A stretch of DNA of 64,000 bases. Origin: Schistocerca nitens. Taxonomy: Eukaryota > Arthropoda > Insecta > Orthoptera > Acrididae. The stretch covers positions 617,511,000-617,574,999 of the forward strand of contig NC_064617.1 in the NCBI RefSeq assembly GCF_023898315.1, in the 5' to 3' direction. Below the pieces are notes generated by a model. That model did no database searches, had not been told where the DNA came from, and saw only the letters and a list, made by a program, of their open reading frames with translations. Position numbers and translations under genes: made by a program. Numbering within the stretch: position 1 is the first letter of the stretch; each line of letters opens with the position of its first letter. Of the stretch, positions 1-10,407 are shown in pieces.

Positions 1-623
1 CATAAGTAATTAATGTAAACGTCATGCATGACGCCGCAGTTTTTCGGGAACCTCAGTGTTTATATCGTCATATCTCATAGGCAATGTGTTGTACAACGAT
101 ATAATTTTGCTGGTACATTCAGTGGTATATGTGAATGCTTTCTGCAAAATGTATCGGGATACACTTAATAGAAAAGAAGTATTAAATTATACGACATGTA
201 TGATGCGGCAGTTCTAGTGTGTAGCGGAAACGTAGTAAGCGATATACTTTTTTTCCTCTCATCATTTTGGGCGGGCTGTCATCGAGTAAATGTTTCGTAA
301 ACGTATGAAATTACCTGTAAACTCTGTTGCAAGTGATTAAGTGCTTTTATTCTCAAATTTTGGATGAATATCGCCTGGCTGTATGCATATCGTGAGCTAC
401 GCTACTTTTTCACCCACACCCCTTTGATAGATAGGTGGTTCTTACTTCCACAGCGATTATTTTCAAATATTAAGTGGTAATGTACACAGTTTGGTTGATA
501 TCGGTACAGTGGTTTAAGAGTAGATGTGGAACATTCATACATACCTTTGTATATCCAGTTTTATAATATGTGTGAATTAATATAATATCTTTAATCATTT
601 ATATTTATCATAGAGTGTTATGC
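1..623. other. No recognisable gene
   Basis: AT-rich sequence with no long reading frame and no repeat I recognise. It is the pre-insertion flank of the LINE that begins at 635. Confidence 0.5.
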
Positions 624-3618
624 GATGTACTTCTGTTGCTGTTGTTGTTGTTGTGGTCTTCTGTCTTGAGACTGGTTTGATGCAGCTCTCCATGCTACTC
701 TATCCTGTGCAAGCTTCTTCATCTCCCAGGACCTACTGCAACCTACATCCTTCTGAATCTGCTTAGTGTATTCATCTCTTGGTCTCCCTCTACGATTTTT
801 ACCCTCCACGCTCCCCTCCAATACTAAATTTGTGATTCCTTGATGCCTCAGAACATGTCCTACCAACCGATCCCTTCTTCTGGTCAAGCTCTGCCACAAA
901 TTTCTCTTCTCCCCAATCATATTAAATACCTCCTCACTAGTTATGTGATCTACCCATCTAATCTTCAACATTCTTCTGTGGCACCACATTTCGAAAGTTT
1001 CTATTCTCTTCTTGTCCAAACTATTTGTCGTCCATGTTTCAATTCCATACATGGCTACACTCCATACAAATACTTTCAGAAATGTCTTCCTGACACTTAA
1101 ATCTATACTCGATGTTAACAAATTTCTCTTCTTCAGAAACGCTTCCCTTGTCATTGCCAGTCTACATGTTATATCCTCTCTACTTCGACCATCATCAGTT
1201 ATTTTGCTCCCCCAATAGCAAAACTCCTTTACTACTTTAAGTGTCTCATTTTCTAATCTAATTCCTTCAGCATCACCCGACTTAATTCGACTACATTCCA
1301 TTATCCTCGTTTTACTTTTGTTGATGTTCATCTTATATCCTCCTTTCAAGACACTGCCCATTCCGTTCAACTGCTCTTCCAAGTCCTTTGCTGTCTCTGA
1401 CAGAATTACAATGTCATCGGCGAACCTCTCAAAGTTTTTATTTCTTCTCCATGGATTTTAATACCTACTCCGAATTTTTCTTTTGTTTCCTTTACTGCTT
1501 GCTCAATATACAGATTGAATAACATCGGGGAGAGGCTACAACCCTGTCTCACTCCCTTCCCAACCACTGCTTCTCTCATGCCCCTCGACTCTTATAACTG
1601 CCATCTGGTTTCTGTACAAATTGTAAATAGCCTTTCGCTCCCTGTATTTTAACCCTGCCACCTTTAGAATTTTAAAGAGAGTATTCCAGTTAACATTGTC
1701 AAAAGCTTTCTCTAAGTCTACAAATGCTAGAAACGTAGGTTTGCCTTTCCTTAATCTTTCTTCTAAGATAAGTCGTAAGGTCAGTATTGCCTCACGTGTT
1801 CCAGTATTTCTACGGAATCCAAACTGATCATCCCCGAGGTCGGCTTCTACCAGTTTTACCATTCGTCTGTAAAGAATTCGCGTTAGTATTTTGCAGCCGT
1901 GACTTATTAAACTGATAGTTCGGTAATTTTCGCATCTGTCAACACCTGCTTTCTTTGGGATTGGAATTATTATATTCTTCTTGAAGTCTGAGGGTATTTC
2001 GCCTGTCTCGTACATCTTGCTCACCAGATGGTAGAGTTTTGTCAGGACTGGCTCTCCCAAGGCCGTCAGTAGTTCTAATGGAATGTTGTCTACTCCCGGG
2101 GCCTTGTTTCGACTCAGGTCTTTCAGTGCTCTGTCAAACTCTTCACGCAGTATCATATCTCCCATTTCATCTTCATCTACATCCTCTTCCATTTCCATAA
2201 TATTGTCCTCAAGTACATCGCCGTTGTATAGACCCTCTATATACTCCTTCCACCTTTCTGCCTTCCCTTGTTTGCTTAGAACTGGGTTGCCATCTGAGCT
2301 CTTGATATTCATACAAGTTGTTCTCTTCTCTCCAAAGGTCTCTTTAATTTTCCTGTAGGCAGTATCTATCTTACCCCTAGTGAGACAAGCCTCTACATCC
2401 TTACATTTGTCCTCTAGCCATCCCTGCTTAGCCATTTTGCACTTCCTGTCGATATCATTTTTGAGACGTTTGTATTCCTTTTTGCCTCCTTCATTTACTG
2501 CGTTTTTATATTTTCTCCTTTCATCAATTAAATTCAATATTTCTTCTGTTACCCAAGGATTTCTACTAGCCCTCGTGTTTTTACCTACTTGATCCTCGGC
2601 TGCCTTCACTACTTCATCCCTCAAAGCTACCCATTCTTCTTCTACTGTATTTTTTCTTCCATTCCTGTCAATTGTTCCCTTATGCTCTCCCTGAAACTCT
2701 GCACAACCTCTGGTTCTTTCAGTTTATCCAGGTCCCATCTCCTTAAGTTCCCAACTTTTTGCAGTTTCTTCAGTTTTAATCTACAGGTCATAACCAATAG
2801 ATTGTGGTCAGAGTGCACATCTGCCCCTGGAAATGTCTTACAATTTAAAACCTAGTTCCTAAATCTCTGTCTTACCATTATATAATCTGATACCTTTTAG
2901 TATCTCCAGGGTTCTTCCATGTATACAACCTTCTTTCATGATTATTAAACCAAGTGTTAGCTATGATTAAGTTGTGCTCTGTGCAAAATTCTACCAGGCG
3001 GCTTCCTCTTTCTTTTCTTAGCCCCAATCCATATTCACCTACTACGTTTCCTTCTCTCCCTTTTTCTACTACCGAATTCCAGTCACCCATGACTATTAAA
3101 TTTTCGTCACCCTTCACTATCTGAATAATTTCTTTTATTTCGTCATACAGTTCTTCAATTTCTTCGTCATCTGCAGAGCTAGTTGGCATATAAGCTTGTA
3201 CTACTGTAGTAGGTGTGGGCTTCGTATCTATCTTGGCCACAATAATGCGTTCACTATGCTGTTTGTAGTAGCTTACCCGCATTCGTATTTCCCTATTCAT
3301 TATTAAACCTACTCCTGCATTACATCTATTTGATTTTGTGTTTATAACCCTGTAGTCACCTGACCAGAAGTCTTGCTCCTCCCGCCACCGAACATCACTA
3401 ATTCCCACTATATCTAACTTTAACCTATCCATTTCCGTTTTTAAATTTTCTAACCTACCTGCCCGATTACGTGATCTGACATTCCGCGCTCCGATCTGTA
3501 GAACGCCAGTTTTCTTTCTCCTGATAACGACATCCTCTTGAGTAGTCCCCGCCTGGAGATGCGAATGGGGGACTATTTTACCTCCGGAATATTTTAACCA
3601 AGAGGACGCCATCATCAT
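624..3618 (-). pseudogene. RTE-A endonuclease-reverse transcriptase, frameshifted
   Basis: Coding remnant of the LINE polyprotein, which would nick target DNA and copy LINE RNA. The endonuclease part (3618-2878) shows the exonuclease/endonuclease/phosphatase hallmarks GARNVRSRN, GISDVRW and MGDWNSVV. The RT part (2624-1536) shows NKAPGVDNIPLELL, DQFGFRRNTGTREA and FVDLEKAFDNVNW. The catalytic FADDIVILSE lies between the RT and C-terminal segments near 1410. The C-terminal segment (1382-624) holds MLKIRWVDHITSEEV and RRDRLVGHVLRH. At least two or three frame changes (about 2625-2880 and 1383-1535) break the frame. The last segment has no stop before the CAA tail, so it reads a glutamine run into the flanking DNA. 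Nonfunctional as it stands. Confidence 0.88.
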
Positions 3619-3936
3619 TTAATCATACAGTAAAGCTGCATGCCCTCGGGAAAAATTACGGCCGTAGTTTCCCCTTGGTTTTAGCCGTTCGCAGTACCAG
3701 CACAGCAAGGCCATTTTGGTTAGTGTTACAAGGCCAGATCAGTCAATCCTCCAGACTGTTGCCCCTGCAACTACTGAAAAGGCTGCTGCCCTTCTTCAGG
3801 ACCCACATTTTGTCTGGCCTCTCAACAGATACCCCTCCGTTGTGGTTGCATCTACGGTACGGCTATCTGTAGCGCTGAGGCACGCAAGCCTCCCCACCAA
3901 CGGCCAGGTCCATGGTTCATGGGGGGGGGGGGGGGG
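635..3936 (-). mobile_element. Full-length RTE-clade LINE (RTE-A copy 1)
   Basis: A complete non-LTR retrotransposon of about 3.3 kb read on the minus strand. It is bounded by an 11-bp direct repeat GATGTACTTCT at 624-634 and 3937-3947, the duplication expected from target-primed reverse transcription. In sense order it has a 5' run of about 17 C, an untranslated leader of about 300 bp to 3619, an apurinic-type endonuclease, a reverse transcriptase and a short C-terminal region. It ends in a CAA-repeat tail (635-656). RTE elements typically end in simple repeats rather than poly(A). A second copy at 14.95-18.75 kb shares the leader. Family placement rests on the compact endonuclease-RT order and the C-terminal signature resembling BovB/RTE proteins. 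Confidence 0.9.
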
Positions 3937-3947
3937 GATGTACTTCT

Positions 3948-4270
3948 ATGTACATAAATTACCATCAGTGACATCATATATAATGAAGATCTGTAAATTC
4001 AAAAGTTTGCCAAATGACATGATAATTCATTATAACTTAACACCTATCAAATCGTAATCACACCATAATTTAAACACTTCATTACTGTACACGTTTTTAT
4101 AGGGAAGGGGACGCCAACTACTGAATAATTTTAAAATTATCCATTACTTTTAAGTTTCTTAGTTACATAATTCTATAATGAAGGATGTCGAGGGACGGAT
4201 GAAATTGTCGACGATCCCAAGCGACAGTTGCGGTACGCAAATGCGCGTGATCTTTACTTGAAGTAAGAGT
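3948..4270. other. Unassigned flank
   Basis: AT-rich sequence between the RTE-A insertion and the next SINE. I see no reading frame or repeat here. Confidence 0.4.
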
Positions 4271-4476
4271 TAAAATAGTTCAAATAGCTCTGAGCACTAT
4301 GGGGCTTAACATCTGTGGTCGTCAGTCCCCTATAACTTAGAACTACTTAAACCTAACTAAACTAAGGACATCACACACATCCATGCCCGAGGCAGGATTC
4401 GAACCTGCGATCGTAGCGTTCACGCGGTTTCAGATTGAAGCGCCTAGAACCGCACGGTCACACCGGCCGGCCCAAG
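4271..4476 (-). repeat. tRNA-derived SINE (family S1)
   Basis: A SINE of about 200 bp in minus orientation. The sense strand begins GGCCGGCCGG, has a Pol III A-box-like segment (consensus TGGCCGAGCGGTTCTAGG) and a B box GGTTCGAATCC, and ends TTTGAAC. Direct repeats AAGTAAGAGT at 4261-4270 and 4477-4486 flank it. Many more copies lie in this window. It has no coding capacity and presumably depends on a LINE for movement. Confidence 0.92.
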
Positions 4477-4486
4477 AAGTAAGAGT

Positions 4487-7255
4487 AATCTGGTAAATTA
4501 TGTCTCTCGCTTGCGTATGCAGAATTTATCACTTGCCATCAGCAATGACAACTCGCAACAAATGAAGTATAAATTCAGCAACTCGCTACGATCACGTTTC
4601 ATCCTCGCATTAGCTACGGCATTCAGAGCAGAGCGCTCAGAACATACTGCACGCTCACTTACTGTGGGAGAATGGGTGACGTAGGTGTGCAGAACACGGT
4701 TAAACTCGACCGTCATCGTCCGTGACTCCAACTATAGTAATTAGCAATCACCGCAAAAACTGGTCAGCTAAATTGTTGGAAAGTAAATACTAATTTTGAT
4801 TGTCCGTTTCTCTGAAGCACTGGTTTTTTTGTAATGGTACACTGTCAGCGGGTACGGGAGCTACATATGCTGATACAACCAGCTTTCTTTCACAGTCGGT
4901 ACAGTAGTGTGTGGAGTGCCGCGGGAACAAAGAGACAGCCTATCTCCAGATTAGCCTCTCAGGGGTCGAGATAGGGCGGCACGCCGGACAAAGGCAGTGA
5001 AGCCAGCAAGAGAAGCCTGCCATTGTCGCGCCGAACCGCGGAAACCACTACAAGCAGGGCACCTCGTCAGGACACAGCGAAAGGCCCTTCCAGATCCTCG
5101 TGGACTAACCAAACGAGTGAGACTCAGCTCTTTCGTGCTAGCTCATCGAAGTTCTTATAAATTCTATGCAAATTAACTCTACAAGGGAGAGACATTTCCA
5201 TTGACACAACAGAAAATGAAGCATCTCACACGCACTAGAAACTAAAGTCCAAATGTATCTACATGGAAACCATGACACGGATCCAAGACGTGTCTTAAGG
5301 TCTGGGAAAAAAAATGTTACGTACACTTGAGCAGTCATGATGCTGTGAGAGGTAAAAAGGAATGATAGGATGTTATACTTTGTAGACAGCTGTCTCATCA
5401 GATACTGAACATTAATTCTGGTTGACAGAGACGGTGGATGGAATATAATAGCCTGACCTTCTGGATTAAATCAACCCAGCATTCGCCTGAACTGATTTAC
5501 CGAAAGAGAAAAGCGTCGTGTTCCAATAATTATCTGCAATATTTCTCCATCGTTTTGCAGTGAACCTTTGTCATTTCTTGAGAATGCTTGTATTAAGTTT
5601 TGTTTCAGTTCATATTATTCTATTTAGAAAGCTTTCTTCTCAAAAATCACTGCATTTCTGTTATATCTACTCTTATTTTTTCTCTTCTAGATTTTGGTCA
5701 TTACAGAGCTTATCTTCATGAACCATTGTTCTACCAAATATATAGTCTATGTAGACTAATTTATAAACCTCAAACTGTTGTTTCATACTTTTACCTAATT
5801 GACCTGTGTTTAAACGAGCATGTGAGCACACCGCTGCCCAGCCGTTAATGTTGACTTTTCAACTAGTAGCTCCTGCGTTGTCTTCACGAAGTAGAGTGTA
5901 CGTCTCCACATCCTAACACCACCCATGGTAACTCCTTGGTAGTACAAGCAATCAAACACGATTTCCAGTATAGGTAGCCAAGAAAACCTCCTCTTCTGTA
6001 AACTTCTTGTTGTATTTTCTATGTCCATGTGTAGCTTGTAATTATGTCTAACTCTCAAAATTCTGTAGGTTTCAACTGTTTTTTTTTTGTATATTTCTCA
6101 TGTTTCCCAGTAATCTAGAGTGACGTACAGACTTTTGTGTGTACAGTCATTCCGGCTTCATTCAGTAGTGCTCCTCCCGTTACTAGATTCAGTGCGAAGC
6201 ATCTCTGCAAGTTATAACCTTCACAATGTACAATTTCATGTCCTTTGTTTTAATCGTACCAAACTAGATAGGTCTCCATCCGTTCAGAGTTACATTTTAC
6301 AATGATTTCCTAAATCACTTAAGGGAAATGCCTAGACTTTTCACCCCATTTTTCCCAGTCGAAGATTTTGTCGCTTGATGACACTGGAAATATCTGCTTC
6401 AGTTGTGTTTTGGTTTTATTATAAACACGACCTGTTTCGGGAAAACTATATTCCCATCTTCAGGTGTACAAATTTACTGAAACAACGGAGGAAATGTAGC
6501 ATAAGTCCGTGTAGTATATAAGGAAATAGAAAAAGTAACTACCAATGGTAATTATCTTACAAGCATAACAGAAAAAAAAGCGATGGGATTGTGCAGTTTA
6601 GAAAAGAGGAAACATGGAAAGGGAAATGAACTGTGTGGGGCCTCCAAATAGGGGACTGAAAAACCTTACAAAAATTCCCACCTTGTATCTCAGTTGTGGA
6701 TGTTCTGTTAAAAATATCCTATCTATTATCCTGTCTTCGACGGGATGTTAAATCCTAATGTTCCTTTCCGTACTTGCTTTAATCGTTTTAACGGCAGAAT
6801 TTAATTACTATTACGTGTCTACTTCACGTGTAATTGTGTGCTGTAATTACTACGCTTTCACGTAAAAGTCGTTTGTTTATTCTGCAGGATTTTTTAGATG
6901 TTTCAATTGGGTTACCGCGCAGGCTGCTCATTACGGAAATGAGAGTATCTGTGGAAACCTGCTGCGCGTATGAGCGCTGTTTACGTGGTAACGGAAGTGT
7001 ACATCTCAAGCGGGCACCACTTCTGTTCATAAGTACCCGAAGTAGAGGACCTAGGACTGCGTCAAACTGTGACCAAGGACGAGAAAGCAGTTGTATTTTA
7101 CGTTCATAATTTTCGGCGTTCCACAGTGTTACTGCTATAGCTCATGGTATTTACTTCGAGAATTACCGAAATGCTAAAGAAACTGAGTAGAAATAAAGGA
7201 GAAGGTATGGTTGTATAGAGAACAGTGGAATACAACGATCTACAAAATCTCCATT
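4487..7255. other. Unassigned 2.8-kb stretch
   Basis: Only short frames occur here, none recognisable. The 4860-5150 part is GC-richer than its surroundings and could be an old element fragment. Around 6410-6470 the phrase CGACCTGTTTCGGGAAAA followed by CATCTTCAGGTG resembles motifs often seen in arthropod Penelope-type or LTR-like repeats. That assignment is a guess. Confidence 0.3.
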
Positions 7256-8690
7256 CTACATCTACATCTACATGGATACCCTGCAGATCACATTTAAGTG
7301 CCTGGCAGAGGGTTCATCGAACCACCTTCACAATTCTCTATTATTCCAATCTCATATAGCGCTCAGAAAGAACGAGCACCTATATCTTTCCGTACGAGCT
7401 CTGATTTCCCTTATTTTATCTAGGTGATCTTTCCTCCCTATGTAGGTCGGTGTCAACAAACTGTTTTCGCATTCGGAGGGGAAAGTTGGTGATTGGAATT
7501 TGGTGAGAAGATTTCGTCGCAACGAAAAACTCCTTTCTTTTAATGATATCCAGCCCAAATCCTGTATCATTTCAGTGACACTCTCTCCCATATTTCGCTA
7601 TAATACAATACGTGCTGCCTTTCTTTGGACTTTTTCGATGTACTCCGTCAGTCCTATCTGGTAAGGATCCCACACCGCGCAGTGGTATTCTAAGAGAGGA
7701 CGGACAAGCGTAGTGTAGGCAGTTACATTTTCTAAGTGTCCTGCCAATAAAACACAGTCTTTGGTTAGCCTTCCCCACAACATTTTCTATGTGTTCCTTC
7801 CAATTTAAGTTGTTCGTAATTGTAATACCTAGGTATTTAGTTAGTTTGCGGCTTTTAGATTAGACTGATTTATCGTGTAACCGAAGTTTAAGGAGTTCCT
7901 TTTAGCACTCATGTGGATGACCTCACACTTTTCATTATTTAGGGTCAACTGCCACTTTTCGCACCATTCAGATATCTTTTCTAAATTGTTTTGCAGTTTG
8001 TTTTGATCTTCTGATAACTTTATTCGTCGATAAACGACAGCATCATCTGCAAACAACCGAAGGCGGCTGCTCAGATTGTCTCCAAAATCGTTAATATAGA
8101 TAAGGAACAGTAAAGGTCCTATAACACTACATTGGGAAACGCCAGAAATCACTTCTGTTTTACTCGATGACTTTCCGTCAGTTACCACGAACTGTGACCT
8201 TCGAGCACAATACATGTTCTAAAACCCTACTGCATATCGACGTTGACGATATGGGCCTGTAATTTAGTGGATTACTCCTACTATCTTTCCTGAATATTGG
8301 TGTGACCTGTGCAACTTTCCAGTCTTTAGGTACGGATCTTTCGTCGAGCATTCTCAGAAAGGAACCTAATTGGTATACAGTCTGGACCAGAAGACTTGCT
8401 TTTATTAAGTGATTTAAGTTGCTTCACTACTCCGAGGACATTTACTTCTACGTTACTCATGTTGGTAGCTGTTCTCGATTCGAATTACGGAATATTTACT
8501 TCGTCTTCTTTTGTGAAAGCATTTCGGCAGACTGTTTTTAGTAACTCTGCTTTGGCAGCACTGTCTTAGATAGTATCTCCATTGCTATCGTGCAGAGAAG
8601 GCATTGATTGTTTCTTGCCGCTAACATTATCTTGGGTCACAAGATATCTGTTCTTGGTGACTTGGATTCAGACGTAAAATTATATTATTC
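7256..8690 (-). mobile_element. 5'-truncated jockey/CR1-like LINE
   Basis: Remnant of a non-LTR retrotransposon reverse transcriptase on the minus strand. Its 3' end is an ATGTAG-repeat tail at 7256-7275, seen on plus as CTACAT repeats. Reading minus, the order is FNKSKSSGPD-like linker text near 8400, then IGPLLFLIYINDF and FADDAVVYRR (8215-7841), with ENVTAYTTLVRPLLEYHCA near 7700 and KVQRKAARIV near 7620. Stops and frameshifts separate these segments, and everything 5' of the RT finger region is missing. Copies with the same tail and motifs occur at 23.0, 40-42 and 47.2 kb. It stops about 180 bp before the LTR retrotransposon. Confidence 0.85.
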
Positions 8691-8874
8691 TAAAACCTGA
8701 TCGGGCACCAAACAGCGCTAAGTACATTAGTAGAACTGAGAATAACTGACAGCTCCAAATAGTGACACGTTTCACTACAAGAAACACAACTCTGTCGCTG
8801 CCGGTAAATGTATACAATTCTGTGTTTTTTTGCTTCTGATCCATCCATCATTCGTCAAATTTTATTGGTGAGCT

Positions 8875-9422
8875 TGTAAGTGGGCTGTTTAGGTTTTTTT
8901 ATTGGTAACACCACCTCTGTATGAAAATCACTGGCTGTGCTGTGTGCAGTCTGTGGCTGCTTTGCATTGTTGTAATACTCGCCATTGTAGTGTTAGGCAG
9001 CTGGCTGTGAACAGCGTAGCGTTGCGCAGTTGGAGGTGAGCCGCCAGCAGTGGTGGATGTGGGGAGAGAGATGGCGGAGTTTTGTAATTTGTCATGAACT
9101 GCTATATATATGATGATATCAAGGTAAATACATTCTTTGTTCTCTATTAATATCTTTCATTTGCTAACTATCCCTATCAGTAGTTAGTGCCTTCCATAGT
9201 TTGAATCTTTTATTTAGCTGGCAGTAGTGGCGCTCGCTGTATTGCAGTAGCTTAAGCAGCGAAGATTTTTGTGAGGTAAGTGATTTGTGAAAGGTATAGT
9301 TTAATGTTAGTCAGGGCCATTCTTTTGTAGGGATTTTGTGAAAGTCAGATTGCGTTGCGCTAAAAAATATTGTGTGTCAGGTTAAGGACAGTCGTGTACA
9401 ATTGTTCAAAGGGGACGTTTCA
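8875..9422 (+). repeat. 5' LTR
   Basis: 548 bp, TGTAAGTGGGCTG to GGGGACGTTTCA. It matches the 3' LTR apart from about four substitutions, for example GGCTGTGCT against GGCTATGCT and CTTAAGCAG against CTTGAGCAG. Expected to hold the promoter and polyadenylation signals of the element. Confidence 0.95.
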
Positions 9423-9424
9423 TA

Positions 9425-9442
9425 TGGCGACCCTGCCGTATG
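9425..9442 (+). promoter_or_regulatory. Candidate primer-binding site
   Basis: TGGCGACCCTGCC begins two bases after the 5' LTR. The leading TGG is complementary to the CCA end of a tRNA, as expected for an LTR-element primer site. I cannot say which tRNA would prime. Confidence 0.6.
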
Positions 9443-9540
9443 AAAGGTAAGTGACCGTGACGTAATTCGTTGTGAGCGACCAGGTGTGCCAGCCGCCTTG
9501 AGAAAAAGCCATTAGGTGGTAGAAAAAAAAGGCGAAACCA
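9433..9540 (+). other. Leader segment and deletion junction
   Basis: Untranslated leader containing AGAAAAAGCCATTAG and then a run of A before GGCGAAACC. The integrase frame is already open just after the A run (Lys-Ala-Lys-Pro-Ser-Thr). The segment therefore looks like a leader joined directly to the middle of pol by an internal deletion. A related copy of this leader occurs at 11826-11945. Confidence 0.55.
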
Positions 9541-9564
9541 TCTACTATCTCACATCGTGCTCCG

Positions 9565-10407
9565 TTGTTTCCTATCATTCCTTCTAAATTAAAAGAATTT
9601 GCTGCAGTTGATCTATTGGGACCCCTTGTCAGAACATCGAATGGATTTTCGTACGTTCTAGTCGCTGTTGAACTTACTTCCAGATTTGTTTCTTTCACTC
9701 CGTTACGTAAAGCCACTGGACGATCTGTATCCAACGCCTTTGTTAAAAATTTCTTACGTGAAGTTGGCCACATTGCTAAAGTCATTTCAGATAACGGACC
9801 GCAATTCAGATCTGCTGTTTGGTCACGCATGCTTCGCAACCATAAAATCAAACCTGTTTTTATTTCATTGTACTCACCACATTGTAACCCCTCCGAACGG
9901 ATTATGAAAGAAATCAATAAGCTTTGCAGACTTTATTGTCACAGAAAGCATCAGCATTGGGACAGATATTTACACTTATTTCAAAACGTGCTGAATGAAA
10001 TGCCTCATGATTCCACTGCTTTACCACCTACTCTTGTACTAAAGAATGAAGAACCACCGAACAGAATGAGAGAGCTTGTACCTTTCCCGAATACACGTAA
10101 ACTTCGACACAAAGATATAATTGATTTGACTCTTAAAAATATAAAATCTGCAGCAGACAAAAGGAGAAAACTACACGGTAAAGCAAATGCAAAGAAATTG
10201 TATATTGGTCAGAAAGTTCTCATTAAAGCTCATTCATTGTCACATAAGAAGAAACACTTGAGTCACAAATTCTTTCTAGTTTACAATGGACCTTACAGAA
10301 TCCGACGTATACCACATGATAATTGCGTTGAAGTTGAAACTCTGCGTACTACGAAGAGTAAAGGTTTACACCACATTTCACACGTAAAACCGTTTATTGA
10401 GAGATAA
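9565..10407 (+). CDS. Retrotransposon integrase (catalytic core and C-terminal region)
   Basis: 280 codons, intact to the TAA stop, with an LTG-type TTG as the first displayed codon. The frame is open upstream to about 9532, so the natural start is unknown. The rve catalytic core carries the acidic triad: Asp in AAVDLLGPL, Asp in ISDNGPQF, and Glu in NPSERIMKEI, with 34 residues between the second and third. The C-terminal part has the Gypsy-type chromodomain-proximal pattern KLYIGQKVLIKAH ... YNGPYRIRR ... HHISHVKPF. The N-terminal zinc-binding HHCC region expected upstream is missing, as is the rest of pol. The intact frame in a young element suggests either very recent deletion or retention for use. 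Confidence 0.9.
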   Translation: MFPIIPSKLKEFAAVDLLGPLVRTSNGFSYVLVAVELTSRFVSFTPLRKATGRSVSNAFVKNFLREVGHIAKVISDNGPQFRSAVWSRMLRNHKIKPVFISLYSPHCNPSERIMKEINKLCRLYCHRKHQHWDRYLHLFQNVLNEMPHDSTALPPTLVLKNEEPPNRMRELVPFPNTRKLRHKDIIDLTLKNIKSAADKRRKLHGKANAKKLYIGQKVLIKAHSLSHKKKHLSHKFFLVYNGPYRIRRIPHDNCVEVETLRTTKSKGLHHISHVKPFIER

